From Bacteroidaceae bacterium (lineage in GTDB: Bacteria; Bacteroidota; Bacteroidia; Bacteroidales; Bacteroidaceae), in the NCBI GenBank assembly GCA_017429525.1, contig JAFROT010000017.1:62001-126000 (forward strand): a stretch of DNA of 64,000 nucleotides, read 5' to 3'. Both the position numbers and the translations under genes were made by a program. Shown here piece after piece: positions 53,516 to 63,869 of the stretch; positions within the stretch are counted from its first letter, which is position 1; each line of letters starts with the position of its first letter. A model generated the notes under the pieces. The model saw only the letters and a list, made by a program, of their open reading frames with translations, ran no database searches and had not been told where the DNA came from.

Positions 53516-55597
53516 TTAGAGGTCGTCCTCACCCTTTCCTTCGCCCTCGATGCCATAGACACTCTTCGGGACAATCTCCAGGTAGTCGAACATGAGCTCG
53601 GCACCGCCCACAGCGTAGGTGGAGCGTATGCGCATGGTGTGCTGTACGCCACCATCGAGCGGTCCGGTGTAGATGAGGCGACGCACCGTGCCATTGTTGT
53701 TGCAGAACGGCGAGGAGTTGGAGGCACTCAGCAGGTTGTCGTCCTTGACAGAACCACCACCGGTGCTGATGTTACGGACGCTCTTAGGTCCGTAGTACCA
53801 ACCTTGGTTGGCCAATTCCTTACGAGTCTGCTCCTTGGCTTCATCAGAGAGACTGGTGTAGTTGCTCTTCCAACCGACGCGGGCTTCCCAGACGCCAGTG
53901 AAGTTGCCACCGTTGCCGCGCATGTCGAGAGGAATACCCTGAGGCAGACCATCGACATAGAACTGACCGATACCTCGAGTCGGGATCAGGCAGAAGCCGA
54001 GACGGATCTGATACTGACCCGTAGGCACGCTGGGCAGGTTGAAGGTGATGTCATACACATTGTTGTCGGAACGGAGGTTGAACTCATCGCCCTCATAGCT
54101 CCAGTAGTAGTTGCGGCAACCCTGATAGATGAAGTCACCATCCTCATTGGTCTCAACATTCTCGAAATAGCCCTGCGGGAAGATGTAGTTGCGTGCAGCG
54201 GCATCCTTCGATGTGGTTGCATCGGCTTCACCGGTACGAGAAGTGCGGATATCGTTGGTCATCAGCTCCGGCCAGATGTCGTAGAAGTCGATACGCATAC
54301 GGGTGTTGAAGACCGTGTTGTGCGTGTTCTCACCATAGTCGACTAGACGGTCAATATAGTAGTAGACGCCGTTGACGGCTTCCTGAGTAAGCCCCTCGCC
54401 TATCGTCTGGCTGACGATAGCACCGCGGTTCGTGAGGTTCGGACGGTTGGGGTCGTACATACGGTTAAGATAGAGCGTCTTCACCTGCGAATTGCCACGG
54501 AACTTATTGGTACCATAGACGTATTCCACCTTCATCGTAGAGAGCGGGAGCATGGTGGCGTACCACTCAGTCGGGTTGATCTCGTTGCGGTAGATGGTGC
54601 AGTTGGTGTAGAGCTTGCTGTAGAGAGCCTTACGGTTGAGGATGTGGTAGGCAATCAGCTTGTAAAGCGGGTTGCGGGGGTCTTGCAGGGCTTCGGCCGA
54701 CTTGCCATAGTAGTCCTGACCAGCACCTTCGGGATAGATGGTGCAAGCGTAGTCATACATATCCTCCCAGTTATTGATGCCGTATTCGGCCGAGAGGATG
54801 CTGTCGGGAACCACAAAGGCGGTGTAGCCATAGTTGCGGCTCTGGGGAACCCAGCAATAGTTGTTATGCTCGTGCGAGCGATAGAGACCTTCCATGTACT
54901 CCCAGTCGCGCGGATCATAGGAAGCATCCTTGATGCGTTGCATCTGCTGGTCGAGTTTGGTCATCTCCAGGCAGAGGTTGAAGAGGCTGATGGAGGGGTC
55001 CTCGCGCATGATGGTGGGGAGCGTCTGGTTGGACGACTCGGCCACGCTGCTGATGGGGTGAACGATACCGTTGTCGACCGAGTCGTTGGCCAGTTCATAG
55101 ATGACCATGGCCGAGCGGTTGATACGGTAGGTGGTCACGGAGTCTTCGCCGATAAGCACCTTCACGGGCTCGCAAGCGAGAGGACGACCCAGCATGTTCT
55201 GGTCTTCGATGAAGCCCTGCAGGTCGGAAAGGTCAGCCATCGAGTACATCTTATCTACGAGAAGTGTGCTGGCGATGGTGTCGCAGTCTTCAGGTGAGAG
55301 GGCATCGATGCCGCTGAGACCATTTGCAGAGAGATAGTTCCGGATGGCCTCGTTGGTAGGAGCAAAACAAGTGTACGTGCCGTAGGTGGAGAGGAGTTCC
55401 ATCTTACCAGCCTTCTCAACGATAGCCGCAAAATCTGAGAAATCTGCGTTGTTGCGAAGGAAGTCGCTGAGCATTTCCGGCTTGTACGTATACAGATCCT
55501 CGTCGGCAATATTATCGTTGCAAGCGACGAGTGCCATTGTCGCACACACAGCAAGCATGAACGACAGGCGGGTGATATACTGATTAATCTTTTTCAT
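53516..55597 (-). CDS. Fasciclin-domain lipoprotein 2
   Basis: A 693-residue lipoprotein (lipobox ALVAC after MKKINQYITRLSFMLAVCATM). The first fasciclin unit spans about 40-190 (YTCFAPTNEAIRNYLSANGL, ending with SAMVIYELANDSVDNGIVHPI), the second about 200-420 (YTAFVVPDSILSAEYGINNW, LYKLIAYHILNRKALYSKLY). The C-terminal 220 residues form a beta-rich domain (YDITFNLPSVPTGQYQIRLG, RNGNG-type turns), of a kind seen with fasciclin proteins in Bacteroidetes SusCD loci. It lies 16 nt after the first SusD gene and 38 nt before fasciclin 3. Confidence 0.87.
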   Translation of the reverse strand: MKKINQYITRLSFMLAVCATMALVACNDNIADEDLYTYKPEMLSDFLRNNADFSDFAAIVEKAGKMELLSTYGTYTCFAPTNEAIRNYLSANGLSGIDALSPEDCDTIASTLLVDKMYSMADLSDLQGFIEDQNMLGRPLACEPVKVLIGEDSVTTYRINRSAMVIYELANDSVDNGIVHPISSVAESSNQTLPTIMREDPSISLFNLCLEMTKLDQQMQRIKDASYDPRDWEYMEGLYRSHEHNNYCWVPQSRNYGYTAFVVPDSILSAEYGINNWEDMYDYACTIYPEGAGQDYYGKSAEALQDPRNPLYKLIAYHILNRKALYSKLYTNCTIYRNEINPTEWYATMLPLSTMKVEYVYGTNKFRGNSQVKTLYLNRMYDPNRPNLTNRGAIVSQTIGEGLTQEAVNGVYYYIDRLVDYGENTHNTVFNTRMRIDFYDIWPELMTNDIRTSRTGEADATTSKDAAARNYIFPQGYFENVETNEDGDFIYQGCRNYYWSYEGDEFNLRSDNNVYDITFNLPSVPTGQYQIRLGFCLIPTRGIGQFYVDGLPQGIPLDMRGNGGNFTGVWEARVGWKSNYTSLSDEAKEQTRKELANQGWYYGPKSVRNISTGGGSVKDDNLLSASNSSPFCNNNGTVRRLIYTGPLDGGVQHTMRIRSTYAVGGAELMFDYLEIVPKSVYGIEGEGKGEDDL

Positions 55598-55613
55598 AAT
55601 GCACTACAAGACG

Positions 55614-57404
55614 TTATTCGTTGATATCATAAGTTGAACGGCCCTCGCCATAGATGCTCTTCTGCACCAGGTAGGGGTTCACCTGGCATTCTTCCTTAGC
55701 GTATGGCCAGAACAGGTAAGGCATGCTGGGGAAGAGATCGGAACCACCGCTGCTGAGCTTGGATGTGACCGTGTTGCGAACGACATCGGTCTTGCCATCG
55801 AAGCGTGCATAGCGGACGAGGTCGAAGAAGCGCTTACCCTCGAACATCAGTTCGGCATTGCGTTCCTTGCGCAGACGCTGAATGAGCAGACCGCGTGTGG
55901 TAGCTTCGGCGCTGGTGGGCGACATGTAGCGCGTACGGTCGGTGACCGAACGGGCATTGACAAGGTAGATGAGGTCGAATGCCTTCTCGAGGAGGGCAGT
56001 ATTCTCCTCGCTCTCATCGTCGGTAGCCTTCATGAGCAGAGCTTCAGCCTCAAGGAGCATCACGTCGGTGAGGCGATAGAAGATCCAATTGCGATTGAGG
56101 TCGGTCTGGATAGAGAAAGCGTTTTGACTGGAGCTGTTGAACTGAATATTGTTCTTCACCTGTTGCTGCAGGTTGAAGCTGTGAGCTACGCCCTTGCGGA
56201 TGTTGCCTTCGCCGTAGTTCTCATCGACGGGCTGGAAACTGGTGTAGTAGCGGGTGTCATAGTTGTTGGCAAAGTAATCGTACGTACCATTGAAGACATC
56301 CGATACGATAGCCGAGTTGACGGCCAGGAAACCGGCACCATTGTTGCCGCCTTCTTTCTCTGGCAGATTGTTGCCATAGAGGGCAGAGAGCGCAGAGCTG
56401 CCGACATAACTCGTCTGAGATGACGTGCGATTGAACGACAGCTCGAAGATGCTCTCGAAGCTATTGCCCGTACCGAAGATAGCATCGGCAACGACAGCAG
56501 GATTAGACTGCGTGCACTGATACATCGGGACGATCAGTCCGTGAGGAGCGGTCAACAGTTGAGGTGCGCTGAGTGACAACGTCGTCTGACGGCTGAAGTC
56601 GCGTTCGTAATCATCACGCTTGGCCTGAATAACCTCTTCGGCACAATCGATAGCGCGGTCGAAATTGCGCTGCCACAGGTACATCTCAGCCAACATGGCA
56701 TTGATGGCGGGACGAGTGATGCGGTTGCAGTTGCTGTTGTACGCACGACCTACGCCATCAAGCGTCTGACCAATGGAAGCATGGTGCTCGAGGGCATTGC
56801 CCTTGACGCTCTCCAGGTCCTTGATGATCTCGCCGAGCACATAGTCAAATGAGCTGGCAGGAAGGTACTGCACTTGGTCCTCCTGCGTGACGGCATCACG
56901 CGTGAAGGGAACCTCGTCGAAAGCACGAATCAGGTAGAAGTAGCAGAGTGAACGCAGGGCGGTCATCTCAGCAATCGTAGCCTGAACGTCGCTGGAGCGG
57001 TAGGACGGGTCCTTCTGGCTGACCTCAGGCGCATAGCGGATGACGGTGTTGCACTTGTTGATGACGTCATAGAAGGCATTCCATTTGCAATATTCATTCG
57101 TCGTGAGCAGATTCTCGCGAAGAGCCTGATAGAGGTCTTCCTGGTCCTGCACTTTTGAGCCGGGATAGATGTTCTCGCTGCGGAGCTCACCCCAAACGAT
57201 GCATCGACGGATGAAGTTGTCTGATTGCATCGAGGCATAGCATCCCGCGACCATCTGGTCGATATCAGCTTTCTCGTTCCAGAAGTTGTCCTCTGTGACG
57301 ATGTCTCGGGGCGTGATTTGCAGGAAGTCACTGCACCCCAATAAGGCGAGGCTGAGCAATCCCAGCGCTGCACCATTTCTTATTGTTTGATATAGCTGTT
57401 TCAT
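55614..57404 (-). CDS. SusD/RagB-family surface lipoprotein, first pair
   Basis: A 596-residue lipoprotein (lipobox LLGC after MKQLYQTIRNGAALGLLSLA). The classical SusD features are present: CSDFLQITPRDIVTEDNFW at the mature N-terminus, the TPR-like helices (AEMTALRSLCYFYLIRAFDEVPF about 150-172), VMLLEAEALLMKA (about 480), and the C-terminal RLRKERNAELMFEGKRFFDLVRY block. It binds ligand above the SusC barrel encoded immediately upstream (22 nt gap). Its length is typical, unlike the oversized second SusD. Confidence 0.95.
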   Translation of the reverse strand: MKQLYQTIRNGAALGLLSLALLGCSDFLQITPRDIVTEDNFWNEKADIDQMVAGCYASMQSDNFIRRCIVWGELRSENIYPGSKVQDQEDLYQALRENLLTTNEYCKWNAFYDVINKCNTVIRYAPEVSQKDPSYRSSDVQATIAEMTALRSLCYFYLIRAFDEVPFTRDAVTQEDQVQYLPASSFDYVLGEIIKDLESVKGNALEHHASIGQTLDGVGRAYNSNCNRITRPAINAMLAEMYLWQRNFDRAIDCAEEVIQAKRDDYERDFSRQTTLSLSAPQLLTAPHGLIVPMYQCTQSNPAVVADAIFGTGNSFESIFELSFNRTSSQTSYVGSSALSALYGNNLPEKEGGNNGAGFLAVNSAIVSDVFNGTYDYFANNYDTRYYTSFQPVDENYGEGNIRKGVAHSFNLQQQVKNNIQFNSSSQNAFSIQTDLNRNWIFYRLTDVMLLEAEALLMKATDDESEENTALLEKAFDLIYLVNARSVTDRTRYMSPTSAEATTRGLLIQRLRKERNAELMFEGKRFFDLVRYARFDGKTDVVRNTVTSKLSSGGSDLFPSMPYLFWPYAKEECQVNPYLVQKSIYGEGRSTYDINE

Positions 57405-57426
57405 ATTAGAATAGGATTGCTAAGTG

Positions 57427-60400
57427 TTAGAAACCAATTGTTACGCCAACGGTGTAGGACTTCGAGCGCGGGGTCTTGGAGGAGTCGGTGGTCACACCAT
57501 AGCCGCCATAACCGATTTCGGGGTCAACACCGGAATACTTGGTGAGGCAGAAGAGGTTGTTGGCGCTTGCATAGAAGTTCAAGGTCTTCATGTGCCAATT
57601 TTTCAACACCTTGGGATCGAAGCTGTAGTTGAGCTGCAGATAGTTCAGACGGAGGAACGAACCATCCTCGACGAAGCGGTCGCTGATGAGGGTGTTGTAG
57701 TTCGTGCCGTTACCGAACATAGCACGTGGAATCGAGGTGATATCACCTTCCTTACGCCAACGATAGTTGACGGCCTGGCTCTGGTTGTTGTTGCTGACCA
57801 TGCTCTCCATGTCCAGACGGGCCATATTCAGGATATCGTAGTCGATACGATAGTTGAAGTTGGCACGCAGGGCCCAGCGGTCGTAGTGGAGCGTGAAACC
57901 GAAACCACCCGTGAGGCGTGGCAGTGAGTTGCCCAGGTAGACGAGGTCGCTCTGGTTGATGTTACCATCGTTGTTGATATCCTCGTAGATGGCATCACCA
58001 CCCTTGAAGTAGTAACCGGAGTTGGTCTCGGGCTTGTAGCAGAAGCGCATCTGCACGGGATCGCCTTTGGCATCCTTGACATAGTTGCCGGAAGCGCCGA
58101 TGGCAATCGGATAGGTGATACCGGCATTGATGTTCTCCTGAAGTTTGTTCGTGCCGTTGGCCTGATCCTCACGAGCTAAATCGCGAGCCGTATCATAATT
58201 ATATTGGTAGACACCCTTGCTGCGGAAACCGTAGATCGAACCGAACGGGTTGTTGAGCTGTACGCGCTGCAGGACAGAGCGGTTGCCTTCATTCCAGTCG
58301 ATGTTGAGGGTCTTCAGCACGAGGGGATCCATCTTGGTGATGACGTTGCGGTTGTTGGCGAAGTTGACATAAGCATCCATCGAGAACTTTCCTTTCTTCA
58401 GCAGACGGTCACCCATGAACTGAATCTCCCAACCTTCGTTCTTCATGTCGCCAACGTTCTTGAAGCGCAGGCTGTTCCAACCATTGGATGTCGGGATGAG
58501 CGCCGTAGGCATCAGCATGTCTTTGGTCATACGACGATAGAGGTCAACGACAATCTTCAGGCGATCATCGAAGAAGTTCAAGTCGATACCGAGGTTCCAG
58601 GTGTAGATGTTCTCCCATTTGAACTCAGTCAGCTTCAGACCGCTGGGGTTCATTGAAGTGGTGTTCAAGTAACGGATGCCGGGAGCGTAGGTGTTCAGAT
58701 AGAGGTAGTCAGCTGTCGGGGGATTACCGACGCGGCCCCAACCTGGACGCAGAGCGAATTGGCTGACCTTAGCTTTCTCACGAACGGCCTTCATCCAAGG
58801 CTCATCGATGATGATCCACTTACCGGAAACGGCAGGGAAGATACCCCAACGGCTGTTCTCGCCGAACTTGGTCGTGGCATCAGCACGCATCGAGAAGTCG
58901 AAGATATAGCGGCCCTTGAAAGCGTAGTGCGTAGAGAAGGTATAGTAGAGTGAACGCCACTCGCTGAAGCCACTGCCCATGCCCGTGACATTACCACCTG
59001 CCGTGACAGACTCGAGGCGGTTGGGCAGACGGTTAATGTTGGTGCTCTGGTTGCTGGAGCTACCGCTGACGAGCTGGAAGCGACCGAGGGCCAGCACTTG
59101 ATGATCTTCATTCTTGAAGTGAGGCTGGAAGGTCAGCGTGTGGGTGGTCGTGAAGGCCAGGTTCTTACGGCTGTAGCTGTAGGCATTACCGATGTCGTGA
59201 TAGTTGTTGCTGAGCAGCGAGCGGGGGAAGCTCTGGTCGGTATAGTCGTTGTAGACATTCATCACGACACGACCGTTGTAACGCAGCTGTGTGCTCTCGT
59301 TATCCAGGCCGAGCAGCTTGTACTCCAGTTCCAACTCAGGCGAGATATCATAGGTCGTCTGGGTGTTCTTGGCATACTCAGCGCTGGCCAACGGGTTGTG
59401 TGAGTTGCGCTGGTCGCTGAAGTTGTTGGACTGATCTGTCGTGAGGCGACCATAGTTGGTGAAAGCGTACTGCGGAATGATGTAGTACTCGCCTGTGTTG
59501 TACTCGTTGCCATTCTCGTCGCGCAGGTAGCGGTAGGGCGAGAGGTTAGGCATCTTCGTGTAGGCGATACCGAGCAGGCCATCGTAGTTACGGTCGTTCT
59601 TCGTGTAGGTCAGCGAGAAGTTGGACATAATCTTGATGCGGTCGTTGACATAGTAGTCAAGGGCCATACGCGTTGAGAAGCGGTTCAGCTTCTGCTTGAT
59701 GATCGTACCCGTCTCGTGGTCATAACCTCCAGAGATGCGGAAGAGGGTCTTCTCGTCACCACCCGAAACGCTGACGTAGTGGTTCTGGCGCAGACCGTTC
59801 TGCTTGACGAGGTCCACCCAGTCGGTGTTCTTGTTGAACATCAGGAAGTCGGAGTAGTTCTCATCGTAGTTCAGCTCTTGGATCTGACCCACGTAGGTCT
59901 GTTGCTGTGGATTGAAGTAGCTCTCCTTGAGCAGCATCGTGTACTGGTCACCATTGAGGAGCTTGATGCCCTCGGGCTGGTGGGTCATGGTCATCTTCAG
60001 TGAATAGGTCACCTGCGGAGCACCGCGACGACCGCGCTTGGTCTTGATCTCGATGACACCGTTAGCACCCTGCGAACCCCATATAGCGGTGGCTGCAGCA
60101 TCTTTCAGCACTTGGATGTCCTCGATATCCTCGGTGTTCACGTTCAGCAACTGTGCGAACTTCTCGTCGTTGGCCGTAGCGGTATCGAAGTCTGAGAGGT
60201 CAACGTTCCACACGTTGCCATTGACGACGATAAGAGGTTCGTTGGAGGTGAGGGTCGAAACGGTGGAAGCACCACGCAGACGCATGCTCGTACCAGCACC
60301 GAGGTCACCCGAGTTGGCCACAATGTCAAGACCTGCGATACGACCTTGCAGCGCCTCGTCGACAGAGGTGATACCGAGACCTTCAAACTCCTTGGCCGAG

Positions 60401-60801
60401 ATACCCTGTGCCGAGAAGCTGACCTCGCGCTCGGGAATTTCCAGACCAGAGGTCTTGATCTTCTTCTTCGCCTTGACTTCGAGGGTCTGCAACGTCTTGG
60501 TTGCATCTTCCATCTTCACTTTGTAGACAGTCTTGTTGATGGGCAGCGTCTGGGTCTTAAAGCCCATGAAGCTGATTTGGAGCCTGTTTTTCGCGCTCTT
60601 GATCGGAAGCACGAAGTTACCATTCATATCGGTGACAGTAGCGTTAACGATACGATTAGACGCATCCACCTCACGTACGCTGGCTCCGGGCAGCACGTCG
60701 AAATCATCGCTAACCGTACCGCTGATGCGTGAGATCTGTGCCATGGCCAGTGACGACACCAGCATCAGGCAGAGTGTTAAGAAATATCTGATTGTTTTCA
60801 T
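57427..60801 (-). CDS. SusC/RagA-family TonB-dependent transporter, first pair
   Basis: A 1124-residue outer membrane protein with signal peptide 1-22, a carboxypeptidase-D-like domain (about 24-105, ISGTVSDDFDVLPGASVREV), the SusC plug with the classical LQGRIAGLDIVANSGDLGAG (about 147-166) and DIQVLKDAAATAIWGSQGANG (about 229-249), and a barrel ending RSKSYTVGVTIGF. It is an unbroken TonB-dependent importer paired with the SusD 22 nt downstream. Its start overlaps the stop of fasciclin 1 by 4 nt. Confidence 0.96.
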   Translation of the reverse strand: MKTIRYFLTLCLMLVSSLAMAQISRISGTVSDDFDVLPGASVREVDASNRIVNATVTDMNGNFVLPIKSAKNRLQISFMGFKTQTLPINKTVYKVKMEDATKTLQTLEVKAKKKIKTSGLEIPEREVSFSAQGISAKEFEGLGITSVDEALQGRIAGLDIVANSGDLGAGTSMRLRGASTVSTLTSNEPLIVVNGNVWNVDLSDFDTATANDEKFAQLLNVNTEDIEDIQVLKDAAATAIWGSQGANGVIEIKTKRGRRGAPQVTYSLKMTMTHQPEGIKLLNGDQYTMLLKESYFNPQQQTYVGQIQELNYDENYSDFLMFNKNTDWVDLVKQNGLRQNHYVSVSGGDEKTLFRISGGYDHETGTIIKQKLNRFSTRMALDYYVNDRIKIMSNFSLTYTKNDRNYDGLLGIAYTKMPNLSPYRYLRDENGNEYNTGEYYIIPQYAFTNYGRLTTDQSNNFSDQRNSHNPLASAEYAKNTQTTYDISPELELEYKLLGLDNESTQLRYNGRVVMNVYNDYTDQSFPRSLLSNNYHDIGNAYSYSRKNLAFTTTHTLTFQPHFKNEDHQVLALGRFQLVSGSSSNQSTNINRLPNRLESVTAGGNVTGMGSGFSEWRSLYYTFSTHYAFKGRYIFDFSMRADATTKFGENSRWGIFPAVSGKWIIIDEPWMKAVREKAKVSQFALRPGWGRVGNPPTADYLYLNTYAPGIRYLNTTSMNPSGLKLTEFKWENIYTWNLGIDLNFFDDRLKIVVDLYRRMTKDMLMPTALIPTSNGWNSLRFKNVGDMKNEGWEIQFMGDRLLKKGKFSMDAYVNFANNRNVITKMDPLVLKTLNIDWNEGNRSVLQRVQLNNPFGSIYGFRSKGVYQYNYDTARDLAREDQANGTNKLQENINAGITYPIAIGASGNYVKDAKGDPVQMRFCYKPETNSGYYFKGGDAIYEDINNDGNINQSDLVYLGNSLPRLTGGFGFTLHYDRWALRANFNYRIDYDILNMARLDMESMVSNNNQSQAVNYRWRKEGDITSIPRAMFGNGTNYNTLISDRFVEDGSFLRLNYLQLNYSFDPKVLKNWHMKTLNFYASANNLFCLTKYSGVDPEIGYGGYGVTTDSSKTPRSKSYTVGVTIGF

Positions 60802-63614
60802 CTTCTTCTGGGCTTGTTAGAGGGATCTTCAGTGACAATCCATTCCGGAAGAACGGGCTTGGGGAAGTCGGAGGGCAGGAACTGCGTCTCGTCATACATA
60901 AGGGCTCTGTCGATCTGGTGGACGACAGCATAGGACGAACCGTAGATGGTACGGTTGCTTGTAGTGAAATAGTATTGGCGAGCCATGATGTTGCTGTGGG
61001 CACCATCAATCACGCTGGCCGTATTACCCATCGCATCGCTCACGCGGATGACGCGTTGATTGTTCGAGACTGTCAAGCGGCGGAAACGGTTGAGGGTCGT
61101 ATCGATGGCTGCGGTCTCGTAGACACCAGTCGAATCGGCACCACCGAGGAACACCGAACCGTCCTGAATATGATAGCGTACGAAGTTGTCGATGACGTCC
61201 TGAATCTTGGCCTTGTAGTTCGTGGCTTCGACAGTCAGGCGGTCAATCTCGTCCTTCTGGGCATCAGTCAGTTCGTTCTCGTGCTGATTCAGGAAGAACG
61301 TGAGGGCATCGAGATAGTCGTCCCATTCATCAGACTGTGTCTCAGTCGGCAACTTACCAGCTTTGACAAGCGCATCGATAGACTCGTTCGAGGGAACATA
61401 GATGGTGTAGTGGAAGTTGTTCATCGTCGTGATGGCACGGTCAATGGTCGTGTGACCATCTACTTGCGTGCCTTCTGCCGTGACGAAGGAGCTCGTACCC
61501 AGCAGACGGCTGAATTCCTTGAACTCGGGATGGCGAATCGTATCGGCAACGGCTTTGTATGGACTTAGGAGTGTGCTCTGCGGAATCGTGTCGAGCACGT
61601 AGGCAACACCGTTACCCGACTCCGTCTGGTCGAAGATCTGGTCCTCAGCCACAGGGATGAACACGCCCTGCTCGGCCTGGCGTGAACCGGCGATACCTGT
61701 CACCTTGTCACCATTGAACTGGACGACGACGGGACCGCCGGCCTTGTTCAGGTAGATGTTCTGACCCGGGTGGAACGTGCGTGCACCACGCTGGCCATGA
61801 ACGATGATGATGTTGTCGAGGATGTCGCGCAGACGGTTGTTGATGACAGCCATCGTAGGAGCGTTCGTGGCTCTTTCCTCAGTAATATTTCCGAGCGAGT
61901 CGATCTTGTAAGCCTCGGCATAAACGGGAAGCGTGCTCTGATCGGGCTTGAGGAAGAACTTCAGTGCCTGGTGCTCCGACTGGCCATTGGCGTAGGAATA
62001 GGGATCAATATAATAGAAGAAAGCGCCATCATTGGGAATGAGGAAGCTGTAGGAGCTGCTCATGGAGTTCAGATAAGAACTGTACTCACCGGCGATGGTC
62101 CAAGTGGCATGGTTCTCATAGCGCTTATCGTTGACCGCTGTGAAGATGACGCTGAGGTCCTCGTCAGAGCGAAGCACAGCGGGGAAGAAGACGCTCTGGT
62201 GCTCGGGAGCCACAAACACCTTGTTCAGCTGATAGACGACACCGTTACAGGCCATGAAGCAGCTGTCGATGTCTTCGGTCACGATGCCCATGTTCTCGGC
62301 AACGGTATTCTTCAACGACTTGAACTTGCTGGGAACCGTACCACGGAAGCTGACCTGCATGCAGTTGTTCAGGAACGGGAGCACCACATTATCGGGCACG
62401 TTGCGCCAGTCATAGCCGTATTTCTGACCGATGGCAGCACCATCGTGGTGGAGGTAGTAGTCCATCCACTCGTTGGTCGGGACGAACATGGCAGCGCCAT
62501 CCTCAGCCATCGTGTAGCGGTTGCCGCTGGTGTAGAGGACGTACTGGTTCCATCCGGGATCAAAGGAGAGGCCGTTGACGGTGCGGCGGGTCTCTACGAC
62601 TTGGTTCAGGGTGTGATTACCAGCCGTGTTGAAATAACGCTTGGCAAACAGTGAGTCCTCCTTGCCATCCAGGCTCTGAACAGAAAGGAAATACGGATAG
62701 CTGTAGCGGTCGAGCAATTCGCTGAAGACGCTGAACTGAGGCTTCTCCGAGATAATCTCAGCCATGTTGCTGAGGGGCTCAGGCACCTCCGTGAGGATGT
62801 GGATGTAACCATTCTGGCAGGTGATGTCCTGAAGGTAGGTCTTGCCTTCATCCTTCGACCATTTTCCTTCGTTCAAGGCAATGGGGTGTCCGTTGATATA
62901 GCTGCGGTCGGTGGTCTTCGAGGCACCGTTGGTCAGCATGTCAAGGTCGAGGTCGGTGATGTTGTTCTGCTGCATGTAATCGGGCAGGAAGTGCACCATC
63001 GGCGATGCGGTGTTGTCCTTGTACAGCTTGATGCTGGCACGATCACGGACCTCTGCCCAATAGTCGATCTGCATGCCGTCAGACTCCGTACGGACAGGAT
63101 TGACTGCGGGGAAATCGGCATTCATCACAACTGGAATGGAGTCTGTGATGTCCATACGCGATGTACGACGCAGGCAGGCACCTTCCGTTGGTGGGTCGCC
63201 AGCGGTGTTACTGAGCAATTCGATCAGGTAAGCACTGTTGACCATCGCTGACTTTAGCAGGTTCTTTTTCTCTGCCTTAGGCAGTTGGGTTACCGATGTG
63301 AGGCCTCGCTTCGAGAGGAAACGCTGCCATGCAGCATCGTCCGCCACGAAGAGTGTCATACTGCCCGTCCTTCGCAAAAGGTCGGGGTAATTCGTCTCCG
63401 AGAGGTCGGGATCGTTGATGAGAGCCAAGGTCTGCGTGAACGAACCTCGACTCTCCAGCTCTTCGTAGATGCTGCTACCGAGCCACGAAGGAGTACCCGT
63501 GAGCAGGTCGTCCTGACATGACGACAAGCCCGCCGTACCTCCAAGAAGCAGAAGAGCAGCACATGCGCAACTCGCACCTCGGGCGAGTCTCCGCTTGAGA
63601 ATACTGTTTTCCAT
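60798..63614 (-). CDS. Fasciclin-domain lipoprotein 1, large multidomain
   Basis: A 938-residue lipoprotein (lipobox LSSC after a signal peptide MENSILKRRLARGASCACAA) and the first gene of the operon. Fasciclin-like motifs appear at least four times: MTLFVADDAAWQRFL (about 87), MFVPTNEWMDYYL (about 378), YSFLIPNDGAFFYYI (about 523) and YTIYVPSNESIDALV (about 728), the last with VRYHIQDGSVFLGG. That makes it a string of adhesive domains, probably exposed on the cell surface. No catalytic motif is visible. It overlaps the SusC start by 4 nt and lies about 100 nt below its promoter. Its frame is open throughout, so the unusual length is real. Confidence 0.88.
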   Translation of the reverse strand: MENSILKRRLARGASCACAALLLLGGTAGLSSCQDDLLTGTPSWLGSSIYEELESRGSFTQTLALINDPDLSETNYPDLLRRTGSMTLFVADDAAWQRFLSKRGLTSVTQLPKAEKKNLLKSAMVNSAYLIELLSNTAGDPPTEGACLRRTSRMDITDSIPVVMNADFPAVNPVRTESDGMQIDYWAEVRDRASIKLYKDNTASPMVHFLPDYMQQNNITDLDLDMLTNGASKTTDRSYINGHPIALNEGKWSKDEGKTYLQDITCQNGYIHILTEVPEPLSNMAEIISEKPQFSVFSELLDRYSYPYFLSVQSLDGKEDSLFAKRYFNTAGNHTLNQVVETRRTVNGLSFDPGWNQYVLYTSGNRYTMAEDGAAMFVPTNEWMDYYLHHDGAAIGQKYGYDWRNVPDNVVLPFLNNCMQVSFRGTVPSKFKSLKNTVAENMGIVTEDIDSCFMACNGVVYQLNKVFVAPEHQSVFFPAVLRSDEDLSVIFTAVNDKRYENHATWTIAGEYSSYLNSMSSSYSFLIPNDGAFFYYIDPYSYANGQSEHQALKFFLKPDQSTLPVYAEAYKIDSLGNITEERATNAPTMAVINNRLRDILDNIIIVHGQRGARTFHPGQNIYLNKAGGPVVVQFNGDKVTGIAGSRQAEQGVFIPVAEDQIFDQTESGNGVAYVLDTIPQSTLLSPYKAVADTIRHPEFKEFSRLLGTSSFVTAEGTQVDGHTTIDRAITTMNNFHYTIYVPSNESIDALVKAGKLPTETQSDEWDDYLDALTFFLNQHENELTDAQKDEIDRLTVEATNYKAKIQDVIDNFVRYHIQDGSVFLGGADSTGVYETAAIDTTLNRFRRLTVSNNQRVIRVSDAMGNTASVIDGAHSNIMARQYYFTTSNRTIYGSSYAVVHQIDRALMYDETQFLPSDFPKPVLPEWIVTEDPSNKPRRR

Positions 63615-63717
63615 TGTTAATATAAATGTTGATTACTTGATTTCCTTTTGGTTAAGTGTAATTTTTAGCTCCATTTGTTAGTTAGTAAGAGACTCTGAGC
63701 AAGCCTCTATTGAACGC

Positions 63718-63725
63718 CAAAGTTA
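63718..63725 (-). promoter_or_regulatory. -7 box of the fasciclin/SusCD operon
   Basis: On the minus strand it reads TAACTTTG, matching TAnnTTTG. At the correct 20-nt distance (63746-63749) the strand reads TTTC, one base off the -33 consensus TTTG. The leader to the first fasciclin gene is about 100 nt; the spacer 63615-63869 holds nothing else except the terminator at 63792. All seven genes run without a further promoter being evident. Confidence 0.6.
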
Positions 63726-63791
63726 TAACTATATTTTAATAAACCGAAATATATTTTGCAAAATATTGTTGCTCTTGTGTTGAACAACATA

Positions 63792-63820
63792 AAAAGAGGC
63801 CGAAAACCTCGGCCTCTTTT
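63792..63820. terminator. Bidirectional terminator between panB and the fasciclin operon
   Basis: A perfect 12-bp inverted repeat AAAAGAGGCCGA / TCGGCCTCTTTT with a 5-nt loop, AT-rich on both sides, about 50 nt after the panB stop. Confidence 0.9.
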
Positions 63821-63869
63821 ACAAAAATACACATTTTTAGTGTCAAATTTACCCTAAAAAATATCTTTT

